Shown here one piece after another: positions 9,649 to 17,859 of a stretch of 64,000 nt of DNA. The position numbers and the translations under genes are program-made. Where the stretch lies: contig PWEL01000025.1 of assembly GCA_003553945.1 (NCBI GenBank), forward strand, positions 1 to 64,000. Reading direction: 5' to 3'. Within the stretch, counting starts at the first letter, position 1. Every line of letters begins with the position of its first letter. The notes under the pieces were generated by a model. It did not search any database, was not told where the DNA came from, and saw nothing but the letters and a program-made list of their open reading frames with translations. The stretch is from Mollicutes bacterium. Its GTDB lineage: Bacteria > Bacillota_I > Bacilli_A > Izemoplasmatales > Izemoplasmataceae.

Positions 9649-10860
9649 ATGGGATTCAACACGATAGAAGAAGCCGTCGACGCCATCAAGGCAGGCGAGA
9701 TGGTCATCGTCGTCGACGATGAGGACCGCGAGAACGAGGGGGATCTGCTCATGGCGGCACAGCACGCCTCGCCGGAAGCGATCAATTTCATGGCCACATA
9801 CGGACGAGGCCTCATCTGCATGCCCATGGAGCAGGACCGCTTGAAACGCCTCGGCATCGACAAGATGGTCGACAACAATACCGATTCGCTGCATACCGCG
9901 TTCACGGAATCCATCGACGCCATCGACACGAGGACCGGCATCAGCGCCTTCGAACGTGCGCACACCATCCAAAGAGCGCTCAAGGATGATGCGGGCCCCG
10001 AGGATTTCAAGAAGCCCGGGCATGTCTTCCCCCTGATCGCACGGGACGGAGGCGTCCTCAAGCGCGCCGGCCACACGGAGGCCGCCGTCGACCTCGCCCG
10101 CATCGCCGGGCTCAAGCCCGCAGGCGTCATCTGCGAGATCATGAACGACGACGGCACCATGGCGCGCGTCCCCGACCTCAAGGAATACGCAAGACGGCAC
10201 GACCTCAAACTCATCACCATCGCCGACCTCATCGCCTACAGGCGGAAGGAGGACATCTACATCCGCCGTACCGCCGAGAGCGACCTCCCGACCGAGCACG
10301 GGGAGTTCAAGCTCTTCGGCTATGAGAACACATTGAGCGGCGAACACCATGTCGCACTTCTCAAGGGCGAGGTCGATGCAGAGACCCCCGTCCTCGTACG
10401 GGTGCATTCGGAGTGTCTCACGGGCGATGCCTTCAGCTCCAAGCGCTGCGACTGCGGCGAGCAGCTGAACGCCGCCATGCACAAGATACAAAGAGAAGGG
10501 CGCGGCATATTGCTCTATATGCGACAGGAAGGCCGCGGCATCGGCCTCATCAACAAGATCAAGGCCTATCATCTTCAGGATGAGGGCATGGACACCGTCG
10601 AGGCCAACGAAGCCCTCGGCTTCCCGCCGGACGCGAGGGATTACGGCATCGGCGCGCAGATTCTGAGGGACCTCGGCGCCCGCAAGCTCAAGCTGATGAC
10701 CAACAATCCCAGGAAATTGAGCGGACTGAGCGGCTACGGCCTCGAGATCGTCGAGCGCGTCGGCATCCAGATGAACCACAACGAACGCAACGAATACTAT
10801 CTGAAGACAAAGAAGAACAAGCTTGGCCACTACCTAAAATTCAAGGAGGATGAAGAATGA
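9649..10860 (+). CDS. ribBA: Bifunctional DHBP synthase / GTP cyclohydrolase II RibBA
   Basis: The first half (about 1-200) is 3,4-dihydroxy-2-butanone-4-phosphate synthase, with [10 protein letters not shown] (23-32) and the HVFPL region. The second half is GTP cyclohydrolase II, with zinc-binding Cys256, Cys267 and Cys269 and the [10 protein letters not shown] block. Together they supply both riboflavin precursors from ribulose-5-phosphate and GTP. AAGGAGG precedes the ATG. The stop overlaps the ribH start by four bases. Confidence 0.97.
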   Translation: MGFNTIEEAVDAIKAGEMVIVVDDEDRENEGDLLMAAQHASPEAINFMATYGRGLICMPMEQDRLKRLGIDKMVDNNTDSLHTAFTESIDAIDTRTGISAFERAHTIQRALKDDAGPEDFKKPGHVFPLIARDGGVLKRAGHTEAAVDLARIAGLKPAGVICEIMNDDGTMARVPDLKEYARRHDLKLITIADLIAYRRKEDIYIRRTAESDLPTEHGEFKLFGYENTLSGEHHVALLKGEVDAETPVLVRVHSECLTGDAFSSKRCDCGEQLNAAMHKIQREGRGILLYMRQEGRGIGLINKIKAYHLQDEGMDTVEANEALGFPPDARDYGIGAQILRDLGARKLKLMTNNPRKLSGLSGYGLEIVERVGIQMNHNERNEYYLKTKKNKLGHYLKFKEDEE

Positions 10861-11318
10861 AGACATTTGAAGGCAATTTTGATGCGAAAGGGCTCAAGGT
10901 CGGCATCGTCATCGGCCGCTTCAACGAGTTCATCGGCAACAAGCTCCTCGATGGCGCTTTCGACGCACTGAAGCGCCACGGCATGGAGGAAGAGACACTT
11001 GAAGTCACCTGGGTCCCCGGAGCGTTCGAGATCCCCCTCGTCGCCAAGCGCGCCGCGAAGAGCGGACGCTACGACGTGGTCCTCACCCTCGGCACCGTCA
11101 TCCGCGGGGACACGCCGCATTTCGAGTATGTCGCAAGCGAGGTCACCAAGGGCATCGCGAACGCCTCCCTCGACACAGAGACTCCGATCATCTACGGCGT
11201 GCTGACCACCGACACCATCGAACAGGCCATCGAGCGCAGCGGTACAAAGGCCGGCAACAAAGGCTATGACGCAGCCATGAGCGCCATCGAGATGGCGAAT
11301 CTGTTCAAGGCGTTCTAA
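10857..11318 (+). CDS. ribH: 6,7-dimethyl-8-ribityllumazine synthase
   Basis: The 153-residue lumazine synthase joins the pyrimidine with dihydroxybutanone phosphate. It has the family blocks WVPGAFEIP (52-60) and [15 protein letters not shown], including the general base His88. Length and motifs are those of the icosahedral class. It starts in an ATGA overlap with ribBA, and a HAD phosphatase gene begins two bases after it. Confidence 0.97.
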   Translation: MKTFEGNFDAKGLKVGIVIGRFNEFIGNKLLDGAFDALKRHGMEEETLEVTWVPGAFEIPLVAKRAAKSGRYDVVLTLGTVIRGDTPHFEYVASEVTKGIANASLDTETPIIYGVLTTDTIEQAIERSGTKAGNKGYDAAMSAIEMANLFKAF

Positions 11319-11319
11319 G

Positions 11320-11979
11320 ATGGACCCGAGGCAGATCCGCACCGTCTTTCTAGATTACGACGGCACGCTGCACAACAGCATGCGCGTCTACGCCCCGGCC
11401 TTCCGCGAGGCCTACCGATACCTCGTCGAGGAATACGGGTTCGAAGACAAGGAGTGGAAGGACGAGGATATTGAGAAATTCCTCGGCCTGACACCGAAGG
11501 AGATGTGGGACATCTTCGGACGCGACATCCCTGAAGCGATCAAGAGCGCCGCCTCTAAACGTCTGAGCAATGCGATGGACCGCTTCATAAGAGAAGGCAG
11601 GCCGGAACTCTTCGAAGGCGCCCTCGAGACACTCAATACCCTCAATTCGCGCGGCTATGACCTCGTCTTTATCAGCAACTGCAAGGACTACTACATGCGC
11701 GCACACAATGAACTGTTCGGCCTGGACCGCTATTTCACACGAATGGTCTGTTCAGAGACCTATGAAGGCATCGAAGAGAAGTACAAAGTCCTCGAACTCA
11801 CCAAGAGGGACTTCAAGGACGACATGGTCATCGTCGGCGACCGCCACCATGACATCGAGGCCGGACGCTACAACGGCATCCACACCATCGGCGCCCGTTA
11901 TGGATTCGGCGACGATGAAGAACTCTCTGTCGCCGACATGAGGATCGACGACATCCGGGAACTCAAGGACATCCTATAA
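11320..11979 (+). CDS. HAD-family phosphatase at the end of the riboflavin operon
   Basis: This 219-residue HAD hydrolase has nucleophile motif DYDGT (Asp12, Asp14), motif II in FISNCK, a motif III lysine in EEKYKVLEL and motif IV GDRHHDIEAG, with a helical cap between. It begins two bases after ribH and ends at a terminator, so it is very likely in the riboflavin transcript. Riboflavin synthesis needs a phosphatase for the ribitylaminopyrimidine phosphate, usually a HAD protein encoded elsewhere. That role is an inference from position; phosphoglycolate phosphatase-like activity is the alternative. Confidence 0.85.
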   Translation: MDPRQIRTVFLDYDGTLHNSMRVYAPAFREAYRYLVEEYGFEDKEWKDEDIEKFLGLTPKEMWDIFGRDIPEAIKSAASKRLSNAMDRFIREGRPELFEGALETLNTLNSRGYDLVFISNCKDYYMRAHNELFGLDRYFTRMVCSETYEGIEEKYKVLELTKRDFKDDMVIVGDRHHDIEAGRYNGIHTIGARYGFGDDEELSVADMRIDDIRELKDIL

Positions 11980-12004
11980 AGCGCTTCTTCGGAAGTGCTT
12001 TTTT
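11980..12004 (+). terminator. Terminator of the riboflavin operon
   Basis: AGCGCTTC (11980-11987) pairs with GAAGTGCT (11992-11999) around TTCG and is followed by a T run. Confidence 0.85.
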
Positions 12005-12046
12005 ATAGGGATTTTCAAAAATGGTTTCATCTTTTTCATCAACCTA

Positions 12047-12055
12047 TGTTACAAT
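12047..12055 (+). promoter_or_regulatory. Extended -10 promoter of the PfoR-like gene
   Basis: TGTTACAAT, with TG at 12047-12048 and TACAAT at 12050-12055; no convincing -35 box. Confidence 0.55.
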
Positions 12056-12093
12056 TGTTTTCGGTGTTCAAAAAATTCGCAAAGGGTGTTGAC

Positions 12094-13113
12094 ATGGACG
12101 CAGGCACGCTAGGCAGACGCATACTGAACTATCTGATCAAGACAATGAACGGCATGGCGCTCGGGTTGTTCTCGACGCTCATCATCGGCGTCATCATAGA
12201 ACAGATTGGGATTCTCACCAATATAACGCTTCTATTGGACCTCGCGGGCATTCTGAAGGGACTGATGGGCGTCGGAATCGGTGTCGGCATCGCCTGGAGC
12301 CTGGGTCTCAAGGGCCTGGCCCTGATCGGCGGCGCGGCCGCCGGCGGCGTCTCCTCGGAAGTGCTCGTCACCGTCCTCGAAATGCCTAGCGGCGATCCGG
12401 TCGTCGCCTATGTGACCACGGTGGGCGCGATCGAGGCTGTCAAGTTCATCCTCAGAAAGCGCACCCCCTTCGATATCATACTCATCCCCTTCGTATCGGG
12501 AATCGTCGCCTTCGTCATCGCGTATCTGATCGGTGGTCCCGTATCCACCTTCATGAGCGCAATCGGCGATTTCATCGAGCACGCGACAGAGTATCAGCCC
12601 TTCATCATGGGCGTCGTCATCGCCACCATCATGGGCATGGCGCTGACCTCCCCCATCTCGAGCGCCGCCATCGCGGTCTCCATCGAGCTCGGGGGCATCG
12701 CCGGCGGGGCTGCCGTGGCCGGCGGCGCCGCGCAGATGATCGGCTTCGCGGTCATGGCGAGGAAGGACAACAACGTCGGCGGTGTCATCTCCGTCGCTTT
12801 AGGCACCTCGATGCTGCAGTTCAAGAACATCCTGAGGAAACCCCTCATATGGATTCCGCCCATCATCGCCTCCGCCATCATCGGCCCGATTTCCACGCTC
12901 GCCTTCACCCTCCGGAGCACGCCCATCGGCAGCGGCATGGGGACGAGCGCCTTCGTCGGGCAGATCGGCATCTTCGACGAGATGGGGTACGCACCGACCG
13001 TATTCATCGGCATCGGCCTGATTCATTTCATTCTGCCCTTCGCCCTTGTCCTAGCGATCGATTTCTATTTCCGCAAAAGAAGGCTCTTCAAGGAGGGCGA
13101 CTTCACACTCTGA
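12094..13113 (+). CDS. PfoR / PTS EIIC-like integral membrane protein
   Basis: This 339-residue, strongly hydrophobic protein has about eight to nine membrane segments and glycine-rich loops such as GGAAAGGVSSE and GGIAGGAAVAGGAAQM. It resembles the PfoR/COG3641 family, which is related to PTS EIIC permeases but lacks EIIA and EIIB parts. ATG 12094 was chosen because AAAGGGTG lies upstream; the frame is open further back without a binding site. It is monocistronic between a promoter and a terminator. Substrate and role are unknown; the link of PfoR to toxin regulation in Clostridium should not be carried over. Confidence 0.75.
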   Translation: MDAGTLGRRILNYLIKTMNGMALGLFSTLIIGVIIEQIGILTNITLLLDLAGILKGLMGVGIGVGIAWSLGLKGLALIGGAAAGGVSSEVLVTVLEMPSGDPVVAYVTTVGAIEAVKFILRKRTPFDIILIPFVSGIVAFVIAYLIGGPVSTFMSAIGDFIEHATEYQPFIMGVVIATIMGMALTSPISSAAIAVSIELGGIAGGAAVAGGAAQMIGFAVMARKDNNVGGVISVALGTSMLQFKNILRKPLIWIPPIIASAIIGPISTLAFTLRSTPIGSGMGTSAFVGQIGIFDEMGYAPTVFIGIGLIHFILPFALVLAIDFYFRKRRLFKEGDFTL

Positions 13114-13115
13114 TG

Positions 13116-13142
13116 AAAAAACGCCACGCTGGTGGCGTTTTT
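13116..13142 (+). terminator. Terminator after the PfoR-like gene
   Basis: AAAAACGCCAC (13117-13127) pairs perfectly with GTGGCGTTTTT (13132-13142). Confidence 0.9.
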
Positions 13143-13195
13143 AATTGATAAACACATCCATAAAGGATAAGATGATAGATGAAGGAGGCGAGACG

Positions 13196-14122
13196 ATGGA
13201 ATTCAACTATATCTACGGCCCGATTAATTCCCGGCGGTTCGGACTCTCCCTCGGCATCAGCCCCGTCGTCGACAACACCTGCAACTTCGGCTGTGTCTAC
13301 TGTCAGCTCGGCAAAACGCGCTACAGCGACCATAAACGGGAGGAGCACGTCCCGCTGCAAGCGATCATCGATGAATTCGAAACGGTGCTCGAGTGCGGCG
13401 AGCATTTCGATGTCGTGAGCATCGTCGGCGACGGTGAACCGCTCCTGCACAAAGACATCATATCGCTCATACGCGCGCTTAAAAGCCGCACCTCTCGACC
13501 CGTCGCACTGATCACCAACGGAGCGATGCTGCATGAAAAAACGGTGCGGACCGACATATACGAAGCGGATATCGTCTCCCCGTCGCTCGATGCCTTCGAC
13601 GAGACGTCCTTCAAACGCATCAATCGCCCCTACGGCGGCCTTTCCTTTGAAGCGTACTATGACGGCATCAGGACCTTTTCCAAAGCCTACAGCGGAGAAC
13701 TCTGGCTGGAAATCATGTTCGTCAAGGACATGAATGATACGGACGAGGCGCTTGAAAAGCTTAAGGAGAAGCTTCAGGGCATTCATTACGACAGACTCTA
13801 TCTCAACACCCCTGTCCGTCCGCCGACAGAGACAGATGTCCGCGCACCGGACACAGAGCGCATGAAACACATCCAGAAGACCCTTGGCGGCATCCCCATA
13901 GACTATCTCAGCGCACCGTGCTATCAAAGCTACGCGGAAGACGACATGCAGGCGATCAAAGGGCTCATCCGCCGCCATCCGATGCATCAGTTCGAAATCG
14001 AGGGGTTTTTGAAGGACCGCGGCAGGGAGGACATCGACGCCTTTATGCAGAGGCTCGCTAAAGAGAACGATGTGGAAATCATCAGGAAGGGCCGTTACCG
14101 CATGCATCGCTTGAAACATTGA
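13196..14122 (+). CDS. Radical SAM protein (COG0731-like)
   Basis: This 308-residue radical SAM enzyme has the cluster-binding motif CNFGCVYC (Cys29, Cys33, Cys36). The preceding NSRRFGLSLGISP block is typical of COG0731 Fe-S oxidoreductases. A GDGEP motif in the following strand contributes to S-adenosylmethionine binding. The C-terminal part is a small winged-helix-like segment. ATG 13196 follows GAAGGAGG. It is a single gene between terminators, convergent with rarA. The substrate is unknown; bacterial members are poorly characterised. Confidence 0.85.
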   Translation: MEFNYIYGPINSRRFGLSLGISPVVDNTCNFGCVYCQLGKTRYSDHKREEHVPLQAIIDEFETVLECGEHFDVVSIVGDGEPLLHKDIISLIRALKSRTSRPVALITNGAMLHEKTVRTDIYEADIVSPSLDAFDETSFKRINRPYGGLSFEAYYDGIRTFSKAYSGELWLEIMFVKDMNDTDEALEKLKEKLQGIHYDRLYLNTPVRPPTETDVRAPDTERMKHIQKTLGGIPIDYLSAPCYQSYAEDDMQAIKGLIRRHPMHQFEIEGFLKDRGREDIDAFMQRLAKENDVEIIRKGRYRMHRLKH

Positions 14123-14157
14123 TGCCCTCGGCGCCACGGCGCACGCCGCTAAAGAAG

Positions 14158-14194
14158 AGGCGCGTTGCAAGAGGTCATTGCAACGCGCCTTTTA
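14158..14194 (+). terminator. Terminator between the radical SAM gene and rarA
   Basis: AGGCGCGTTGCAA (14158-14170) pairs perfectly with TTGCAACGCGCCT (14178-14190), followed by TTTAAAA. It is stronger for the plus-strand gene; a pyrimidine-rich tail on the other side could also serve rarA. Confidence 0.85.
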
Positions 14195-14231
14195 AAATGG
14201 CCTGTGGTCGACCCGGCCTTGAAAAGACCGT

Positions 14232-15473
14232 TCAGCGGTCCTGCTTTTTCAGTATCTTCATTATGGCTTCATAGCGCTCTTTCAGACGCCGCTCGTACTT
14301 TCCGGTCTCGGCGGGTGTGTAGTAACCGCCCGCGACGCCTTCGGGAAGATACCGCTGGCGGACGATATGGTTCTCGTAATCATGCGGATAGAGGTAGGAA
14401 GGCTTTTCTTCGAAGTTGTCGATGTTGATCAGATGATTCGGCACTTTCTTCATATCGCCCTTTCGAAGGGATTCAAGCGCTTCATCCATGGCTTTGTAGG
14501 CGCTGTTGGACTTCGGGGAGAGCGCGAGGTCGATGACAATCGCACTCAAGGGAATCCGGGCCTCGGGGAAGCCTACGCGCTCGCACGCATTCGCACATGC
14601 GTCCATCTTGGCGAAGACAGAAGGGTTCGCCAGTCCGACATCTTCATATGCAATAACCGTCAGGCGCCTGAGAATGCTGTCCAGATCCTCCATCTCGACG
14701 AGACGCGCTAGGTAATGGAGGCTTGCATCCACATCGCTGCCGCGGATGGACTTCTGCAAGGCCGATAGGATGTTATAATAGTTGTCCTCGTCCTTATCAA
14801 GGGAAAGAGCGGGCTTCAATATGATTTTCTTCGCCGCATCGATATCGACATCCTGTCCGGGATAGGCGATATCGATCAGTTCAAGCATGTTGATCGCGGT
14901 ACGGATTTCACGGTTGCTAGAACGTACGATGTATGTGAAGACATCATCGAATAATTTTGTACTCAAACCATTTTTTTCATCAGCATGAATCTTCTTCAAG
15001 AATCTTAAAAGATCATTTTCAGTGATCGGCTTCAGCTTCAAAATATGAGTTCGTGAACGAACTGCCGGGTTCACGCTGTGATATGGATTGTTAGTGGTCA
15101 AACCTATAAGGATGACGTTACCGGTCTCGACTTCGGGCAATAAAAAATCCTGGATATCCTTCTTCATCCGGTGAATCTCATCGACAATCATGAGCGCACC
15201 ATAACGTTTCGCCTGCTCGACGATCTCCTTGAGCGCCGCCTTGGTGTCCGTGCTGGCGTTGAATGTATAGGTGTTGAGCCCGTAGTGCGCGGCGACGACC
15301 TGCGCGATGGTCGTCTTGCCGATTCCCGGAGGACCATAGAGAATCAAGCTGAAATACTGGCCGTTCTCGACCATCTTCCTGATGACGCCTTCCGGTCCGA
15401 CGAGATGGTCCTGGCCGATGATATCCCCGAAGTTCTCAGGACGTACACGGTAGGCCAGCGGACGCTTCTGCAT
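14232..15473 (-). CDS. rarA: Replication-associated recombination protein RarA (MgsA) AAA ATPase
   Basis: RarA is a clamp-loader-like AAA+ ATPase that acts at stalled replication forks. The 413 residues contain Walker A GPPGIGKT (47-54), Walker B MIVDEIHR near 100, the sensor segment and the conserved C-terminal MgsA helical region. The start MQKRPLAYRVRP follows AAAGGGG. The gene is divergent from a PHP hydrolase gene and has an extended -10 promoter. Full length, no defects seen. Confidence 0.95.
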   Translation of the reverse strand: MQKRPLAYRVRPENFGDIIGQDHLVGPEGVIRKMVENGQYFSLILYGPPGIGKTTIAQVVAAHYGLNTYTFNASTDTKAALKEIVEQAKRYGALMIVDEIHRMKKDIQDFLLPEVETGNVILIGLTTNNPYHSVNPAVRSRTHILKLKPITENDLLRFLKKIHADEKNGLSTKLFDDVFTYIVRSSNREIRTAINMLELIDIAYPGQDVDIDAAKKIILKPALSLDKDEDNYYNILSALQKSIRGSDVDASLHYLARLVEMEDLDSILRRLTVIAYEDVGLANPSVFAKMDACANACERVGFPEARIPLSAIVIDLALSPKSNSAYKAMDEALESLRKGDMKKVPNHLINIDNFEEKPSYLYPHDYENHIVRQRYLPEGVAGGYYTPAETGKYERRLKERYEAIMKILKKQDR

Positions 15474-15497
15474 AGTATCAACCCCTTTGCATGTCGT

Positions 15498-15506
15498 ATT
15501 ATAACA
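15498..15506 (-). promoter_or_regulatory. Extended -10 promoter of rarA
   Basis: On the minus strand TGTTATAAT occurs here, 25-33 bases before the rarA start codon; the -35 region is weak. Confidence 0.6.
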
Positions 15507-15553
15507 CTTTTGCAAGGGTTTATGGCGGCTGGATGGAAAAGGATGCATGAAAC

Positions 15554-15562
15554 TGATATAAT
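15554..15562 (+). promoter_or_regulatory. Extended -10 promoter of the PHP hydrolase gene
   Basis: TGATATAAT, with TATAAT at 15557-15562 and a weak -35 box TGGAAA at 15534-15539 (17-base spacer). It faces away from the rarA promoter. Confidence 0.6.
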
Positions 15563-15592
15563 GGCCTTATACATAAAGCGAGGATGAGACCC

Positions 15593-16381
15593 ATGGGCAT
15601 CAAAACCAACTACCACACGCATCACGAGCTCTGCAAACACGCCGACGGCGACGCAGAAGCCTATATACAGAAAGCCATAGAACTCGGATTCGACTTCCTG
15701 GGGTTCACCGACCATGTCCCTAGCCGCGTCTTCAACGACAGGGCGCGCATGGACGAAGAGGATTTCGCGACGTATCTGAAGGACCTGGAACACAATTTCC
15801 AGCGTTTCAAGGGACACATCAAGCTTTTATCCGGGCTGGAGGCCGAATACAACCCCAAGGACCCTGGCGAACCGGAGCGCTGGCTCAGAGAAGTCGATTA
15901 TCTGATCCTCGGACAGCACTATACCTCGCGCTACCCCACCAAATCCGGCGAACACTACACGTTCGACCTTAGAAAGGGTAAATCCCTCATCACTTATGCG
16001 CACACTGTGAGAGAGGCGATTCAGACGAATTGTTTCTCCATCGTCGCTCATCCCGACATCTTCCTGGGAAGCTATCCGTCCTTCGATCGATACGCCGCGA
16101 ATGCCTCGGAGATTATCATAGATGCCGCCGTCGAACACAACGTGGCGCTGGAATTCAATGCCAACGGCATCAGAAGAGGCAAGCGGAAAAGCCAGGACGG
16201 ACTGCACTATGCCTACCCGAGGGAGCCTTTCTTCAGGATGGCGCAGGCGAAAGGCGCCTCAATCGTCCTGAACTCTGACGCACACGATCCGGACCAGCTA
16301 TATGACGATGCCATGCGGAAAGCTGAACAACTTATCGAGGACTGGAATCTGAAGATCACGCAATATCCTGAACTTAAATAA
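15593..16381 (+). CDS. PHP-domain phosphoesterase, histidinol-phosphatase-like
   Basis: This 262-residue PHP-family hydrolase has metal-ligand motifs HTHHE (from His8), FTDH near 42 and the late NSDAH motif. It resembles HisK-type histidinol-phosphatases. No other histidine genes lie in the window, so the substrate may be another phosphate ester. The start at 15593 follows GCGAGGA with good spacing; ATG 15584 is possible. It is monocistronic, and the AT-rich gap follows it. Confidence 0.85.
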   Translation: MGIKTNYHTHHELCKHADGDAEAYIQKAIELGFDFLGFTDHVPSRVFNDRARMDEEDFATYLKDLEHNFQRFKGHIKLLSGLEAEYNPKDPGEPERWLREVDYLILGQHYTSRYPTKSGEHYTFDLRKGKSLITYAHTVREAIQTNCFSIVAHPDIFLGSYPSFDRYAANASEIIIDAAVEHNVALEFNANGIRRGKRKSQDGLHYAYPREPFFRMAQAKGASIVLNSDAHDPDQLYDDAMRKAEQLIEDWNLKITQYPELK

Positions 16382-16404
16382 TACAGGTTCAAATTTGGAC
16401 GCTC

Positions 16405-16458
16405 ATCGATTTTTGCGTGTAAAGGATATGTGATTATCCTTGATAGATAAAAATCGAT
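16405..16458 (+). repeat. Nested inverted repeat
   Basis: The outer arms ATCGATTTTT (16405-16414) and AAAAATCGAT (16449-16458) are perfect complements. Inside, AAGGATA (16422-16428) pairs with TATCCTT (16435-16441). No T run follows, so it is not a classic terminator, although it lies just behind the PHP gene. Confidence 0.6.
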
Positions 16459-16529
16459 TCTACAGCATCCATTCTTTTCAATCCCGAGAGAACAAGAGGC
16501 GGTCATTAAATATGGTCATCTTAAAAATT

Positions 16530-16583
16530 TGACTATGTTCTTAGGGTCGGGGGAGGTTGGTGCGCCCCAAATAAACATAGTCA
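16530..16583 (+). repeat. Inverted repeat around a G-rich loop
   Basis: TGACTATGTT (16530-16539) and AACATAGTCA (16574-16583) are perfect complements. They enclose a 34-base loop with a strongly purine/GC-rich core, which contrasts with the AT-rich surroundings. It could be a small RNA fold or a mobile-element end. Confidence 0.5.
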
Positions 16584-16831
16584 TATCATTCAAGTTTGTA
16601 GGATTCGCTCCGGAAGAAGCGGGTTTTATAAAAGGCATCTTACTTCTTATAATATATATTATGTTAACTTATTTGATTGTCTAAAGAAAGGTTTCAAGGG
16701 TATTTTCAGCGTAAATCATATTTTATAATGTTGCAATACGGTTGTCGAGTGACGGGTGTTAATATAATATCCGGATTTTTGATCTGAGCGTCGATGGTCC
16801 GTGAATTTATTATCTCCTGAACGTCTGGACA

Positions 16832-16840
16832 TGTTACAAT
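16832..16840 (+). promoter_or_regulatory. Extended -10 promoter of the asparaginase gene
   Basis: TGTTACAAT, with TG at 16832-16833 and TACAAT at 16835-16840; 19 bases before the start codon, so the leader is short. Confidence 0.55.
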
Positions 16841-16858
16841 AGCTTTTGAGGTGATGCT

Positions 16859-17845
16859 ATGAATCGTGTGGCGCTGATCTTTACCGGCGGGACGATCGGA
16901 ATGACTGTGACTTCGTCATCCGAAGGTGCGGTTCCAAGTCTGAGCGCTGATGATCTTGTTTCTACATTGAAAAAGGCCACTGGCCTTGAAAATCTCGAGT
17001 CTCATGAATTTTCAAGGCTTCCCAGTCCTCATATCACTCCTGGCCATATGTCCAGCCTCAAAGAAAAAATTGACACGTTTTTGAAGGATGACGAATATTC
17101 CGGCGTCGTCGTCGTCCATGGGACTGACACTTTAGAGGAGACCGCCTTCTATCTGGATGCTGTCAATGACAGTGAAAAGCCCATTGTGGTCACGGGATCG
17201 ATGAAAAACGCGAGCGAGCTCGGTTATGACGGCCTCACGAATCTCGCTTCAAGCATCAAGGTCGCTTCAGACCCCGAGTCTAGGAAACGCGGTGTTCTCG
17301 TGGTGATGCACTATGAGATCCATGCGGCCTGCGAAGTCGCCAAGACGCATACGTTAAGCCTCGATACCTTTAAAAGCATCGATTTCGGCCCCCTGGGCAT
17401 CATCGACGAGGATGAGGTGCTTTATTACAGGTCAATGGCTGTGAGAGCCGGTTACAATCTGGCGAACACCTTCTCCGAGGATGTAGCGTTGATCAGGGCA
17501 TACAGCGGCATAAAGCGCGATATCATCGATTTCTACATCAATGCAGGCTATAAGGGCCTCGTTCTCGAGGCGCTAGGACGCGGAAATCTCCCCCCCTCCT
17601 TCGCCGAGGGTATAAAAAAAGCCCGGGAAACGGGCTTGGAAGTCGTCATCACCTCCCGAGCGCCTTCCGGGCGGGTGCTCGACAGCTATGGCTATGAAGG
17701 CGGCGGGAAGGATCTTGTCCGACATGGATGCATCCTCGGCGGCCGTCTTTCAGGACCCAAGGCGCGGCTGCTTCTGATGCTGGGGCTCGGGAACGGGCTC
17801 GCCCACGCCGGCATCAAGCGTCTATTCCACACTTCGCCTTCCTAG
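16859..17845 (+). CDS. ansA: Type I L-asparaginase
   Basis: This 328-residue cytosolic-type asparaginase hydrolyses asparagine to aspartate and ammonia. The N-terminal catalytic motif TGGTIG (9-14, Thr12) and the second threonine motif VVHGTDTLEE (Thr89) are intact. No signal peptide is present. GAGGTG precedes the ATG. It is a single gene, and its stop codon lies inside the terminator hairpin. The symbol is by family similarity. Confidence 0.93.
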   Translation: MNRVALIFTGGTIGMTVTSSSEGAVPSLSADDLVSTLKKATGLENLESHEFSRLPSPHITPGHMSSLKEKIDTFLKDDEYSGVVVVHGTDTLEETAFYLDAVNDSEKPIVVTGSMKNASELGYDGLTNLASSIKVASDPESRKRGVLVVMHYEIHAACEVAKTHTLSLDTFKSIDFGPLGIIDEDEVLYYRSMAVRAGYNLANTFSEDVALIRAYSGIKRDIIDFYINAGYKGLVLEALGRGNLPPSFAEGIKKARETGLEVVITSRAPSGRVLDSYGYEGGGKDLVRHGCILGGRLSGPKARLLLMLGLGNGLAHAGIKRLFHTSPS

Positions 17846-17859
17846 GCGGAGTTTTTTTA
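17831..17859 (+). terminator. Terminator of the asparaginase gene
   Basis: ACTTCGCC (17831-17838) pairs with GGCGGAGT (17845-17852), then seven T residues. The stop codon falls in the loop. It also overlaps the 3' end of the minus-strand peptidase gene. Confidence 0.85.

Larger units (their letters stand above)
16382..16858 (+). other. AT-rich intergenic region of 477 bases
   Basis: This stretch is visibly more AT-rich than its flanks and has no credible reading frame. It contains two inverted repeats (16405-16458 and 16530-16583) and, at its end, the asparaginase promoter. No tRNA, T-box or known riboswitch pattern was recognised. It may be an unrecognised structured RNA, a degraded mobile element or simply a long spacer. 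Confidence 0.6.

Noticed and set aside
16382-16858. tRNA, T-box or insertion sequence in the AT-rich gap
   Set aside because: No cloverleaf, no GGTGGTACC box, no transposase frame and no flanking target duplication were found.
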